Numbered from the stretch's first letter, positions 23,044-32,738 are shown. The stretch is 37,189 bases of DNA from Lachnospiraceae bacterium (GCA_021770785.1 JAETQH010000050.1:1-37189), one strand, 5' to 3'. Numbers and translations are program-made. Notes: a model not told the origin generated them from the letters alone.

Positions 23044-24690
23044 TCACTGACCTAATTTTTCCCTGTTTGCACTCATTTTCTCATTGTATATCTTCACGAT
23101 CGCATCCCAGTTATTGGATTCCCGGAAAGCCACATGCTCTGCAAGAACCGCGTCAAATGCCGAATCATCCGCCGAGCGGATCAGGCTTGTGAGCGTCGTG
23201 TTCCAGTTGGTATTGATCGCGCTGAGCGCCCTCGCCTCCGCAGAACCCTGATCCGGGGAGATATTCTCAATGACAAACTGCGGTTTCAGTTTTCCAGCGC
23301 CCCACTCCTGCATCTGCACGGTGGACTCCGTCACATCGGCGCTGTACGCATCATATTTGTCATTTCCAAAAACGATAAACTCGGAAAGTCTGTACACCTT
23401 CTTGAACTTGTCGTTGTCATTGTCCTTCATTTCCTTCACTTCCGGCGTCAGCTCATAGAGACCGTCTGCATTGATGGTATAAGTCTCACCCTCCACGCCG
23501 TACTTGCACAGCAGTCCGCCGTAATCCGATACCAGATAAGTAAAGATTTCCATCGCCTTGATCGGATCAGAGCAGTCCTTCGAGATATAATTGACCATCC
23601 AGCCGGAAAGTCCCGCCTGGGAAAGTGTCGGCGCGTTGCCCACAGTACTCTGCGGTCCGTCGATCGCGATATACTCCGCGTCCGGATTCGCGCTTCTCCA
23701 CACCTGTAGCGGCCCAGAGCGCTGCGGGGTTCCGCCGATAAAGAGACATGCATACTTTCCAGTCTTCACCTTATCCTCGTGCGCCGTTCCGTCATCGGAA
23801 AAATTGTCATCGCTGATCAGCCCTTCCCGATATGCCTGGCTCAATGTCCTGATCCACGCCAGATAATCCTCATCCATATTTCTGTCATACCATGTGCCGT
23901 CCGCATTCTCGACTGGCACGCCCAGAAAATTCTGCAGGTCTGCTCCGAGCGAGCCCGTGCTGTCCGTCATGGAATTGGAGCCAAACGGGATCAGGTCCGG
24001 ATACTGCTGCTTGATCTCTTTCAGCACGGAGATAAACTGCTCCGGTGTCCCCATCTGCGGCTTTCCGAGCGCCTCATAGACATCCTTGCGGATCGTAAAT
24101 GCCGTCGTTGCCTTTAGCAGTCCGCTGTCGTACACATCCTGTCCGTTGGAATAATCCGGATAGCCGTATGTCTTACCATCGGAAAGTTTGAACCAGTTGA
24201 GGGAATCCTTCGATGCCACTTCATAAAAATAGGGATCATACTGATCTGCAAGATCATTGAGTGACCACGCCCAGTTTGCAGCAGACTGCGCCACTGAGGA
24301 ATTCGCATCAAAAATCGTGATAATATCCGGCTTCTTACCGCCCGCAAAGAAAGTGTTGAGCTTCGTGTCGTCGCCTGTGATAAACTGCACATCCAGGTTC
24401 AGATCCGCCTTGATCTTCTTTGTGACGGTATCGTTTCCCCAGTCCGTGTTCCACCAGTCCGCGTTGACATACCAGGTCAGTTCGGTTGTCTCCGTCTTTT
24501 TGTCAAGCTGCCATGCGGGTTTTGACGCATCCAGCTCATACCGCTCTGCCGTAAGCTCCGGCAGGCCGCCCTTTGCCGAACCGCCCTTCGCACCAGAACC
24601 CCCGCTGTTTCCGCAGCCCGATAACAGCGTCGATGCCGCTGCCGCCGTGACAAGGATTGTTGACAGATACCGTTTTGTTTTCTTCTTCAT
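23044..24690 (-). CDS. Extracellular solute-binding lipoprotein (LplA-like), 548 aa
   Basis: The substrate-binding part of a carbohydrate ABC importer of the large LplA/family 1 type. The N-terminus has a basic start, a hydrophobic stretch and lipobox LLSGC with Cys26, followed by a Gly/Ser-rich linker. The mature protein (from about residue 45) begins ELTWYVNADWWNTDWGNDTV and has the two-lobed binding-protein pattern, with LSGWMVNYISKDCSDPIKAM near the hinge. GGAAGG is seven nt from the ATG. It follows the two permease genes; the ATPase is absent and is normally a shared MsmX-type protein encoded elsewhere. Confidence 0.93.
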   Translation of the reverse strand: MKKKTKRYLSTILVTAAAASTLLSGCGNSGGSGAKGGSAKGGLPELTAERYELDASKPAWQLDKKTETTELTWYVNADWWNTDWGNDTVTKKIKADLNLDVQFITGDDTKLNTFFAGGKKPDIITIFDANSSVAQSAANWAWSLNDLADQYDPYFYEVASKDSLNWFKLSDGKTYGYPDYSNGQDVYDSGLLKATTAFTIRKDVYEALGKPQMGTPEQFISVLKEIKQQYPDLIPFGSNSMTDSTGSLGADLQNFLGVPVENADGTWYDRNMDEDYLAWIRTLSQAYREGLISDDNFSDDGTAHEDKVKTGKYACLFIGGTPQRSGPLQVWRSANPDAEYIAIDGPQSTVGNAPTLSQAGLSGWMVNYISKDCSDPIKAMEIFTYLVSDYGGLLCKYGVEGETYTINADGLYELTPEVKEMKDNDNDKFKKVYRLSEFIVFGNDKYDAYSADVTESTVQMQEWGAGKLKPQFVIENISPDQGSAEARALSAINTNWNTTLTSLIRSADDSAFDAVLAEHVAFRESNNWDAIVKIYNEKMSANREKLGQ

Positions 24691-24735
24691 AACATTTCCT
24701 TCCTTTCCTGTCTGTATTCTATATTTGATCCTGCC

Positions 24736-25617
24736 TTACTCTTTGACTGCCCCGATCATCATACCCGACACAAAATGCTTCTGCAAAAGCGGATAGATGA
24801 CCAAGATGGGAACGGTCGTTACCACGATCGTGGCAAGCTGGATCCCCCTCGACGTTGTCGTGATCTCCACACTCGTCGGATTCTGCATGGACGCCATCTG
24901 CGACTGTACGATGATCTCATAGAGCTTCATCTGCAGCGGGTACAGCTTTTCATTCAATATGTACATCTTTGCCGTCATAAAGTCGTTCCACTGCGACACG
25001 CCGTGGAAAAGGGCGATCGTCGCAAGCGCCGGCTTCGACAACGGCAGCGCCAGTGTGAGAAAAATGCGCCAGTATCCGGCTCCGTCGATCTTTGCCGATT
25101 CCTCCAGCGACTGCGGAAGCTGGCGGAAAAAGTTCATCAGGATGATCATGTCATAATAACTGAACAGCGCCGGTATGATGTAGACCGCAAAACTGTCGAG
25201 CATCCCAAGCGATTTGATCAGCAGATACGTCGGAATCATGCCGCCCGAGAAAAACATCGTGATGACGCCCATCACCGTATATAATTTCCTTCCCCGCAGA
25301 AACTCCTTGCTCATGCCATATGCCACCATCGCGCAGAAAAACACATGGCACCCGACACCGATCAGCGTTTTCAGCACCGATATCAGAAAAGCATTCCATA
25401 TACTGGTATCCGAAAACACTGCCTTGTAATTTGCCGTGGAAAATTCTGCCGGCCAGAAGATACTCTTTCCCGATGCAACCGCCGTCGCGCTGCTGAACGA
25501 ATTGACCACGACATTCCACAGGGGAAACACGATCAGGCAGGTGATCAATGTCAGCAGCAGTTTGTTCACAAGATCAAATACTTTGTCCCCGCCCAGTCCG
25601 ATACTCTTTTGTTTCAT
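24736..25617 (-). CDS. Carbohydrate ABC transporter permease (LplC/YtcP-like), 293 aa
   Basis: Inner-membrane permease with six predicted helices, starting with KLLLTLITCLIVFPLWNVVV. The EAA loop that docks the ATPase is clear: ESAKIDGAGYWRIFLTLALP. The C-terminal end KHFVSGMMIGAVKE is typical of this family. AGGAGGG lies seven nt from the ATG and 12 nt separates it from the first permease gene, so the two are one transcript. Confidence 0.94.
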   Translation of the reverse strand: MKQKSIGLGGDKVFDLVNKLLLTLITCLIVFPLWNVVVNSFSSATAVASGKSIFWPAEFSTANYKAVFSDTSIWNAFLISVLKTLIGVGCHVFFCAMVAYGMSKEFLRGRKLYTVMGVITMFFSGGMIPTYLLIKSLGMLDSFAVYIIPALFSYYDMIILMNFFRQLPQSLEESAKIDGAGYWRIFLTLALPLSKPALATIALFHGVSQWNDFMTAKMYILNEKLYPLQMKLYEIIVQSQMASMQNPTSVEITTTSRGIQLATIVVTTVPILVIYPLLQKHFVSGMMIGAVKE

Positions 25618-25629
25618 TACCTCACCCTC

Positions 25630-26574
25630 CTACAATACCGACTGTTCATTTAATTTGCTTGTCAGCTTATTGGCTGCAACCAGCAATATTACAGATACGA
25701 TCGAAACGCCAAGTCCCGCTGCGGACGCATAGGAGAAATCTCCCTGCGCGATACCCATGCGGTACACATAGGAATTGATGACCTCTGCACGCGGCTGGTT
25801 CTGTGTATTCATCAGCACGAGCGTCTGGTCCAGATTAGACCCCAGCAGCCCGCTCACGGTCAGTATGAAGTTCAGACCGATAATGGTCTTGATTAACGGC
25901 AGCGTGATGCTCCAGACCTGTCTGACCCTGCTTGCACCGTCGATCCTCGCGGCTTCATAATACGTCGGGTCAATTCCTGCCATGCTCGCAAGATACAGAA
26001 TGGTTCCCCATCCCATGCTTTTCCACACATCCGACAAGGAAGCGATCCACCAGTATTTATCGGCATCCAGCAGAATGTTTTTCCCCTCCGTTATGAGTCC
26101 GAGAGATTTTAAGATCGCGTTAAACATGCCGTTTGTGGACATCCAGCTAATCAGCATACCGCCCAGCACGATCCATGACAGGAAATGCGGCATATAAGAG
26201 ATCGTCTGCACGGTCTTCTTAAATATGCCGTCCTTAAGCTCATAGATCATCACCGCGAGAATGATCGGCGTGATAAATCCAAATAGCAGCTTTAAGAAAC
26301 TAATGCCCAGCGTGTTGTACACACTATCCCAGAAATACTTGTCGGTCAGAATGATTCTAAAGTTCTCCATTCCGACCCACCGTGCCGAGTCAAGCGTATC
26401 TACCACCGTGTAGTTCTGAAATGCGATCTTTAACCCATAGATGGGAATGTAGTTAAAGACGATCATGAACACGATCCCTGGAAGTACCATCATCTGCAGG
26501 GGCATCTGCCTGATAAAATCCCGCACCCACAGCCTGATGCGCACACTGGCCGGTTCCTTATTTTTTTGTTTCAT
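25630..26574 (-). CDS. Carbohydrate ABC transporter permease (LplB-like), 314 aa
   Basis: First gene of the leftward glycan operon. Six membrane helices are predicted, from about MVLPGIVFMIVFNYIPIYGL onward. The EAA loop reads EAARIDGASRVRQVWSITLP. I use the ATG at 26574, with GGAGG seven nt upstream, rather than the longer frame to 26613, which would cover that ribosome binding site. It forms the channel with the following permease for oligosaccharide uptake. It is divergent from the AraC-type gene at 26741. Confidence 0.94.
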   Translation of the reverse strand: MKQKNKEPASVRIRLWVRDFIRQMPLQMMVLPGIVFMIVFNYIPIYGLKIAFQNYTVVDTLDSARWVGMENFRIILTDKYFWDSVYNTLGISFLKLLFGFITPIILAVMIYELKDGIFKKTVQTISYMPHFLSWIVLGGMLISWMSTNGMFNAILKSLGLITEGKNILLDADKYWWIASLSDVWKSMGWGTILYLASMAGIDPTYYEAARIDGASRVRQVWSITLPLIKTIIGLNFILTVSGLLGSNLDQTLVLMNTQNQPRAEVINSYVYRMGIAQGDFSYASAAGLGVSIVSVILLVAANKLTSKLNEQSVL

Positions 26575-26625
26575 TTGCGCTCCTCCTCTCTTTCTAATTA
26601 TCAATCTTATCATCCGGCGGGGGAC

Positions 26626-26650
26626 GCAACAAGCGTGTATATTGTGTTGC
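26626..26650. promoter_or_regulatory. Inverted repeat in the divergent AraC/transporter intergenic region
   Basis: GCAACA (26626-26631) and TGTTGC (26645-26650) flank a 13-nt centre, midway between the AraC gene and the transporter operon. It is a candidate regulator or catabolite-control site; no consensus match is claimed. Confidence 0.35.
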
Positions 26651-26740
26651 GATAGGTCGATATTGCTTTTTAAGAGAATATAAAGTATACTTTATTCAGA
26701 TACCATGATCGTTTGCTTACCGATAAAGGAGAACGCAGAT

Positions 26741-27595
26741 ATGAACACAGGAAACACTGCATTGAAATACGAGAACGACCGCATTACAGACGGACTTGAT
26801 ATCTTCTTCTGGGTGTTTCACGATGAGCGGAGCTTTGTCGCCTCGCACTGGCATCAGGCGGTCGAAATGATGTACATCATGGAGGGCGAGGTCGATGTGA
26901 CGATCAATGCGCAGGAAACCGTGCTGCTTCCGGGCGATCTATTTCTGATCGACTCCTCGGTGATCCATTCCACGAAGTCCGTCCACGGAAATCACGCTAT
27001 CCTGATACAGCTTCCGTATGCACTGCTCAAAAAGTATATTCCAGATTTTGACGACCTCAGTTTCTCTTTTGACTGCCATTCGCACAACCCGATCCTGAAC
27101 ACGAAAATTATGCGGCTTGTCGACGTGATCAAGAAAATGCAGATCATCTTTGAGGTTGATCCCAAAGGGGGAATCCTGCGGTTTAACAGCCTGGTATTTG
27201 AGATGCTCTATCAACTGTACCACAACTTTTCCACACTGATCCCGGACACTGACCTGAGAAAAGATGAAAAGCATTTCGACCGCCTGAAACTGGTCATGAA
27301 CTATACCAACGAACATTTCAGCCGTCCACTCTCCCTCGATGAGATCGCGGATGTAGCAGGCTTTCAAAAAGAATATTTCTGTCATTTTTTCAAAAAAAAT
27401 ATGGGAAAGACCTATCTCGAATATCTAAACGAGATTCGTCTCTCCCACATTTATAAGGATCTGGTCTCCACAGACCTGCCATTAAAAATCATTTTGGAAA
27501 ACAATGGTTTTACCAATTACAAGCTGTTCCGCCAGCTCTTTTACGACAACTTCCACACGACACCCGGAGCGTACCGCAAGGAACACAGCTCATGA
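26741..27595 (+). CDS. AraC-family transcriptional regulator, 284 aa
   Basis: An N-terminal cupin sensor (about 25-100, SHWHQAVEMMYIMEGEVDVT, then LLPGDLFLID) is followed by a C-terminal double helix-turn-helix (about 185-284): SLDEIADVAGFQKEYFCHFF and IILENNGFTNYKLFRQLFYD. I start at ATG 26741 with AAGGAG nine nt upstream, not at 26705. It is divergent from the transporter operon, so it most likely activates that operon when its sugar binds the cupin. It converges with the GH3 gene, the stops being only 2 bp apart. Confidence 0.92.
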   Translation: MNTGNTALKYENDRITDGLDIFFWVFHDERSFVASHWHQAVEMMYIMEGEVDVTINAQETVLLPGDLFLIDSSVIHSTKSVHGNHAILIQLPYALLKKYIPDFDDLSFSFDCHSHNPILNTKIMRLVDVIKKMQIIFEVDPKGGILRFNSLVFEMLYQLYHNFSTLIPDTDLRKDEKHFDRLKLVMNYTNEHFSRPLSLDEIADVAGFQKEYFCHFFKKNMGKTYLEYLNEIRLSHIYKDLVSTDLPLKIILENNGFTNYKLFRQLFYDNFHTTPGAYRKEHSS

Positions 27596-27597
27596 TC

Positions 27598-30372
27598 TTA
27601 CTCCACGGCACCGCATGAGCGAAACTCCATGTAGTCAACCTCCATGCCAGGTTTTGGGAACTGCAGCGTGATCTGGTAGTTCCCGGCTTCCAGGCGCACG
27701 CGCAAAAGTTTCTGCCGGATCCATTGCCCGCCTGTGCCGTTGGTCTGGAATGTCGCAAGTTCCCCGCCATTGAGGACTGCCTTGCAGACACACTGTGCCT
27801 GGTCAGTCTGCTCGGACATCAGCCGCACGATCACATCATATTCGCCCGCTGCCTTTACCACAAAATGCTTCTCTGCCTCCACTGCGGTATTCCAAACGAT
27901 CCTGCCGCTGTCATTCAAAGCATTTTCAGCCTGTGCGGGCGTGTCCAGCGCTTTTATCAGCGGGATCCTGACGACACCGTTTCCTCCTCTCGCAAATGCC
28001 GGTGTCCTGATCAGGAATCTGCATATATTCATGGCGTTTCGCTGCAGCTCTCCGACCGTAAGCCTTCCCGAATCGAGCGCCTCGAGCGTATCATCACCGT
28101 AAGCATTGATCTCCGCACCGTTGTTATTGACTACCATATAGATGTCATTCTGTGCCCTGACCATGTCCGCCGTGCGCTGCCTTGAACTTTCACCGCCCGT
28201 GACGACATCATTCATCTCGGCCCACCAGTCTGTCATGACGATCCCTTCGTAGTGCCACTCATTTCTCAATATCGTTGTATTCAGGTCATATGCGGACGCT
28301 GTCCAGTAGCCATTAACAGGATTGTAGGCAGACATCACGGACTGTGCGTTGCCCTCCCGCACGGCGATCTCAAACGCTTTCAGGTAGATCTCCCGCAGCG
28401 CCCTCTGGGAGACAACCGCATTGACAAAACGGCGCCCTGTCTCCTGGGAATTGCAGGCAAAGTGCTTGATCGTGGCATGCACACCCTTTTTTCCGATCCC
28501 GCGCACTACGGCTGCCGCCATCCTGCCCGACACCAAAGGATCCTCCGAAAAATACTCAAAATTCCTTCCGTTGAGCGGATGCCTGTGAATATTGATGCCT
28601 GGTCCGAGCAGCGTGTCAACCTGGTTCTGCACCAGCTCGTCCCCTACACATGCAAACAATTCCTCCAAAAGATCCTCATCCCACGTGCAGGCAAGCAGCG
28701 TGCCGATCGGAACCTGCGTGGCATGGGAACCGTTGTCCATGCGGATTCCCGAAGGTCCGTCCGCACAGCACCCTACCGGTATGCCAAAGCCAAGCAGATT
28801 GTCAGACACACCGCCAAATGCCGCCGCCGTCCCCGGTGTCACTTTCAGGCTGCACATGCCCTCACCCCGCACAATCGCAGCCAGATCTTCCACGGAAAGC
28901 TGTGCGATAAACATATCCATCGTACATTTTCCTGCCGCCACATCCTTTAAGGACAATCCTTTTTTGCCCGAATACGGAATCGTCTCTGGCAGTCTGGAAA
29001 AAATCCGGTCCCCGAGATCGATCGTGCGTGTCGGAACCGGTTCGTATGTCACTGCCAGCGCCCCGTCGTCCGCCGCATACGCGCGCATCCGCTCAAATTC
29101 CTCTGTCGGCGCCATCGCTTCCTCGCACTGTGCGACCAGGAGTGTCTTTTCAAGCTGCCAGGTGTCAATTCCGTTTACCGGCACCTCCTGCGTATCCCGC
29201 ACATTTTTCCCCGCGTGGAAACGATATGCACCTGCCTCCAGTACATAGGCGTTCCGGCAGCCGCTTACGCCGCTGTCGTCAAAAGCGGCAAGCCTGTAGG
29301 CAGGAATCTCCATACGGATCTCCTCCTCCTCAAGACAGCCTAGCGTTCCCGTCTTTGCAAAACCGATCAGTTCCCGCGCCGGTCTTCCCATACCGCCCTG
29401 CGGTGCTTCCACATACAACTGCACGATCTCGCGTCCGCTGTGGCGCGTCCCCGTATTTTTCACTTTGCAGGAAAAAACAAACGTCGTATCGGCACCACTG
29501 CCATTCACCCTGACGGCACTGTCAGAGATCGAAAACTCCGTGTAGGAAAGCCCGAAACCAAAAGGATAGAGCACAGCTTCCCTGTCAAAGGATTCAAAAT
29601 ACCGGTATCCGACATAAATGTCTTCCTGATATACATTTTTTGTCTTTCCGCCATGGTTCCTGTCAGCGGGATAATCTGTGATCCTGCGCGCGATCGTATC
29701 TGTCAGTCTTCCCTGGAACCCTTCTTTTCCGGTGAGCACATCCGCAATGCCGTTTCCGCCCTCGATGCCGCCCTGCCATGCGTAAACTACTGCCTTGATC
29801 TGCGGAGCGTCCTGCACAAAACCCATGTCAATGATATTCGCCACATTCAGCACCACGATCACATCTTTAAAGTGGCTGCACACACAGCCAAGCATTTCTG
29901 TCTCTGCCTTTGTCAGATAATAGCTGCCCTCCTCGGCGGCATTGTCCTTGTCCTCGCCCGCGGTCCTTCCGATCACCACGACTGCCTTGTCAGATACAGC
30001 AGCGGCCTTAGCGGCAAGCTCCTGCGGCACCGGCATCTCCTGCTGGCACCACGGCTCGCACGCCCAGCCGCCCCCGCCGTTATCAAATGGGTGTTCCGCG
30101 ATCCATTTTTCATAGCAGGCTGCCAGCTCTTCATCTACCAGGACGCCGGCATCCTTAAGCCCGCCCAGCAGATCCGTCGTGTACCGGACATTCACTGCAC
30201 CGCCCGATCCGGTCCCGCTTCTGTAGTACTCCTTCTGACATCTTCCAAATACCGCTACCCTGTCATTTGCAGAAAACGGAAGAACCGCGTCCTCATTTTT
30301 CAGCAGAACTGCGCCCTGTGCGGCTGCTCTTCTGCACAGGGCTGATATTTTGTCGATTTCCTCATTTGCCAT
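27598..30372 (-). CDS. GH3 beta-glucosidase-type enzyme, circularly permuted, 924 aa
   Basis: The domain order is reversed relative to most GH3 enzymes, as in known Ruminococcus/Butyrivibrio-type permuted forms. The C-terminal alpha/beta sandwich comes first (about 15-290, VLLKNEDAVLPF ... YPFGFGLSYTEF). A fibronectin-III-like domain follows (about 290-375). The TIM-barrel domain is third (about 470-800): GPGINIHRHPLNGRNFEYFS, the KHFACN motif, and the nucleophile Asp715 in IVMTDWWAEM. The last ~120 residues (VKAAGEYDVIVRLMSEQTDQ ... LEAGNYQITLQF) look like a carbohydrate-binding beta sandwich. No signal peptide. It probably splits imported beta-linked oligosaccharides. Specificity is uncertain. 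Confidence 0.93.
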   Translation of the reverse strand: MANEEIDKISALCRRAAAQGAVLLKNEDAVLPFSANDRVAVFGRCQKEYYRSGTGSGGAVNVRYTTDLLGGLKDAGVLVDEELAACYEKWIAEHPFDNGGGGWACEPWCQQEMPVPQELAAKAAAVSDKAVVVIGRTAGEDKDNAAEEGSYYLTKAETEMLGCVCSHFKDVIVVLNVANIIDMGFVQDAPQIKAVVYAWQGGIEGGNGIADVLTGKEGFQGRLTDTIARRITDYPADRNHGGKTKNVYQEDIYVGYRYFESFDREAVLYPFGFGLSYTEFSISDSAVRVNGSGADTTFVFSCKVKNTGTRHSGREIVQLYVEAPQGGMGRPARELIGFAKTGTLGCLEEEEIRMEIPAYRLAAFDDSGVSGCRNAYVLEAGAYRFHAGKNVRDTQEVPVNGIDTWQLEKTLLVAQCEEAMAPTEEFERMRAYAADDGALAVTYEPVPTRTIDLGDRIFSRLPETIPYSGKKGLSLKDVAAGKCTMDMFIAQLSVEDLAAIVRGEGMCSLKVTPGTAAAFGGVSDNLLGFGIPVGCCADGPSGIRMDNGSHATQVPIGTLLACTWDEDLLEELFACVGDELVQNQVDTLLGPGINIHRHPLNGRNFEYFSEDPLVSGRMAAAVVRGIGKKGVHATIKHFACNSQETGRRFVNAVVSQRALREIYLKAFEIAVREGNAQSVMSAYNPVNGYWTASAYDLNTTILRNEWHYEGIVMTDWWAEMNDVVTGGESSRQRTADMVRAQNDIYMVVNNNGAEINAYGDDTLEALDSGRLTVGELQRNAMNICRFLIRTPAFARGGNGVVRIPLIKALDTPAQAENALNDSGRIVWNTAVEAEKHFVVKAAGEYDVIVRLMSEQTDQAQCVCKAVLNGGELATFQTNGTGGQWIRQKLLRVRLEAGNYQITLQFPKPGMEVDYMEFRSCGAVE

Positions 30373-30524
30373 ATTTCCTGACCTCGCTTTTCTTTTTTTA
30401 TTTTTGATTCAGCATAACACAGTAAGAACTTTTTTACAATCCGCAAATAAAACTTTATACAGACTCCTCCCAAGGGGCGCCGCATCTTGATAAATCCCCC
30501 ATTCCACTGCGGCGGTATCGCAGA

Positions 30525-30553
30525 TGGACATATGTTTGCATATATGATACAAT
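30525..30553 (+). promoter_or_regulatory. SOS (LexA)-type box overlapping the polymerase promoter
   Basis: TGGACATATGTTTG (30525-30538) matches 11 of 14 positions of the Bacillota SOS box CGAACATATGTTCG. It overlaps the -35 TGGACA (30525-30530), which has a 17-nt spacer to the -10 TACAAT (30548-30553). LexA bound here would block the promoter of the Y-family polymerase gene. Confidence 0.7.
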
Positions 30554-30640
30554 AGTAAAAAATAACCGGATAAAGCGGTCAGGATCTTCATACCATAATA
30601 AAAAATGTCATCATAAAGTATTGAAGGGAGGCACAAAAAC

Positions 30641-32155
30641 ATGGACAGCAGCCATATCTATATCGCGATCGACCTGAAATCCTTTTACGCCTCCGTCGAG
30701 TGCGTCGAGAGGCAGCTTGATCCCATGGACACAAACCTCGTGGTTGCGGACGCATCGAGAACAGACAAGACCATCTGCCTTGCCGTCTCGCCATCCTTAA
30801 AATCATATGGCATATCCGGGCGGGCAAGGCTGTTTGAAGTGGTGCAGAAAGTCAGGGAAGTCAACACCCTGCGGAAAAGCAGGGCGCCGGGACGCCAGTT
30901 TTCAGGCGAATCCTACCTTGCAGGGGAACTGCAGGCACACCCTGAATTTTCACTTTCCTATATCATCGCCCCGCCCCGCATGGCACACTATATAGAATAC
31001 AGCACAAAGATTTATGAGATCTATCTTAGATACATCGCACCGGAAGATATTCATGTCTATTCCATCGACGAAGTATTTATGGACGTTACCGCATATCTGA
31101 AAACTTATGCCCTCTCCGCCAGGGAACTTGCCGCCAGGATCATACAGGAGGTTCTCGTCCGGACAGACATCACCGCCACGGCGGGCATAGGGACAAACCT
31201 GTATCTATGCAAGGTTGCAATGGACATTGTGGCAAAGCATGTCGCCCCCGACAGGAACGGTGTGCGGATCGCGGAGCTGGACGAGATGAAATACAGAAAG
31301 CTTTTATGGGATCACCGGCCGATCACAGACTTCTGGCGGATCGGGCACGGGTACGCCAGAAAGCTTGCAGAGCACGGCATGTTTACGATGGGTGATGTGG
31401 CAGGATGTTCCGTCAGGGACGAGGACTTGCTTTACAGACTGTTCGGCGTCAATGCAGAGCTTCTGATCGACCATGCATGGGGCTGGGAACCCACAACGAT
31501 CGATCTGATCAAACAATATAAACCTGAAACAAACAGCCTGTGTTCCGGCCAGGTGCTGCAGTGCCCTTATGATTCCGACAAGGCAAAACTTGTCGTCAGG
31601 GAAATGACCGACCTGCTCGTGCTGGACCTGGTGGAGAAACATCTGGTCACGGACCAGTTGGTGCTTACCATCGGATATGACAGGGAAAACCTGACAGACC
31701 CGGAAACCGCCAGCCAGTACAAAGGCGAAGTCACCACGGACCGTTACGGGCGCAGAGTCCCAAAACATGCACACGGAACCGCCAGCCTGAAGGAACCGAC
31801 TTCCTCGACAAGGCAGATCATGGATACGGTTATGGCGCTCTACGACCGCATTGCTGACAAAAATCTGCTGGTACGGCGGATCACTGTGGCTGCAAACCAT
31901 CTGATCGATGAAACGGCTGTCAGTACAGACAGACAGGAGGAATTCGTCCAGATGGATCTGTTTACCGACTATGAGGCCCTGGAAAAGCAGAAACAGGAAA
32001 ATGAAGCAAAGATGAAAAAAGAGCGCGCCCTGCAGGAAGCCGTCTTATCCGTAAAAAAGAAATATGGGAAAAATGCCATATTAAAAGGCATGAACCTGGA
32101 GGAAGGCGCCACAGGCGCGCAGAGAAACAACCAGATCGGAGGTCATAGGGCATAG
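30641..32155 (+). CDS. Y-family DNA polymerase (UvrX/UmuC-like), 504 aa
   Basis: A translesion polymerase for damaged DNA. The catalytic residues are Asp11 (YIAIDLKSFYASVE) and Asp143-Glu144 (VYSIDEVFMDV); Tyr16 is the likely steric gate. The thumb/HhH region lies at about 225-270 and the little-finger domain at about 290-420. QMDLF (437-441) is a sliding-clamp-binding motif. GGGAGG is nine nt from the ATG. The upstream SOS box fits damage induction. It is followed one base later by a YolD-like gene, a standard pairing in Bacillota chromosomes, plasmids and conjugative elements. Confidence 0.93.
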   Translation: MDSSHIYIAIDLKSFYASVECVERQLDPMDTNLVVADASRTDKTICLAVSPSLKSYGISGRARLFEVVQKVREVNTLRKSRAPGRQFSGESYLAGELQAHPEFSLSYIIAPPRMAHYIEYSTKIYEIYLRYIAPEDIHVYSIDEVFMDVTAYLKTYALSARELAARIIQEVLVRTDITATAGIGTNLYLCKVAMDIVAKHVAPDRNGVRIAELDEMKYRKLLWDHRPITDFWRIGHGYARKLAEHGMFTMGDVAGCSVRDEDLLYRLFGVNAELLIDHAWGWEPTTIDLIKQYKPETNSLCSGQVLQCPYDSDKAKLVVREMTDLLVLDLVEKHLVTDQLVLTIGYDRENLTDPETASQYKGEVTTDRYGRRVPKHAHGTASLKEPTSSTRQIMDTVMALYDRIADKNLLVRRITVAANHLIDETAVSTDRQEEFVQMDLFTDYEALEKQKQENEAKMKKERALQEAVLSVKKKYGKNAILKGMNLEEGATGAQRNNQIGGHRA

Positions 32156-32156
32156 T

Positions 32157-32579
32157 ATGGGAAAATATGATGACATCATCCATCTGCCGCACCATGAATC
32201 GGCAGGACATCCGAAAATGCCCGCACTGGACAGGGCGGCCCAGTTCCTTCCCTTTGCCGCGCTGACCGGTCACGATGCGGCTGTCAGGGAAACGGCGCGG
32301 CTGACAGACAACCGGGCAGAACTGGACGAGATCCGGAAGGAGGAACTGGACCTGCAACTGCAACTGCTTCGGGAACAGCTTGTTCAAAAGCCGCAGGTGA
32401 ACATTACTTATTTTGTTCCTGATGTGAGAAAAAGCGGGGGCGCCTATTTTACCATAACAGGTACCATACAAAAAATTGAGGAGACCCGGCACCAGGTCAT
32501 CATGGAAAATGGAACCGTTATTCCAGTAAATGACATTTATGAAATCGAAAGCGCAGTTTTTGATCGCGACGGATATTAG
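32157..32579 (+). CDS. YolD-like protein, 140 aa
   Basis: The N-terminus MGKYDDIIHLPHHESAGHPK, then MPALDRAAQFLPFAAL, is the YolD-family pattern; the rest holds a helical DELDEIRKEEL-like region and a small beta domain (YFTITGTIQKIEE ... IPVNDIYEIE). YolD proteins accompany UvrX/UmuC-type polymerases, and a role in controlling the polymerase is suspected. Its start lies one base past the polymerase stop, with AGGG six nt upstream. The TAG stop is made from the TA target of the MITE plus the MITE's first G. Confidence 0.9.
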   Translation: MGKYDDIIHLPHHESAGHPKMPALDRAAQFLPFAALTGHDAAVRETARLTDNRAELDEIRKEELDLQLQLLREQLVQKPQVNITYFVPDVRKSGGAYFTITGTIQKIEETRHQVIMENGTVIPVNDIYEIESAVFDRDGY

Positions 32580-32738
32580 AGCGTGTTTGAAAAATCATTC
32601 CCGCCATCTGTACGCCCCACTTTGCGCGATATTTGCACCGAATTCAGTCAACATAGCCCGCTATGCCTCCTTCATTCAGCACAAATCTCCCACAAACTGT
32701 GACGCACATCTGACAGAAAGCATTTTTCAAACACGCTC
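32579..32738. mobile_element. 160-bp MITE with perfect 17-bp ends and TA duplication
   Basis: GAGCGTGTTTGAAAAAT (from 32579) and its exact reverse complement (to 32738) are flanked by TA on both sides (32577-32578, 32739-32740). There is no coding capacity. TA duplication is the mark of the IS630/Tc1-mariner group, so a relative of that group probably mobilised it; the ends differ from those of the IS630 element at 35777, so it is not a deletion derivative of that copy. It lies exactly between two converging genes. Confidence 0.8.

Noticed and set aside
29440..30345. 301-aa plus-strand ORF opposite the GH3 gene
   Set aside because: Shadow of the GC-rich GH3 coding sequence; no motif or ribosome binding site.
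32579..32738. Derivation of the MITE from the IS630 element in the same window
   Set aside because: Both use a TA target, but the terminal repeats are different sequences.
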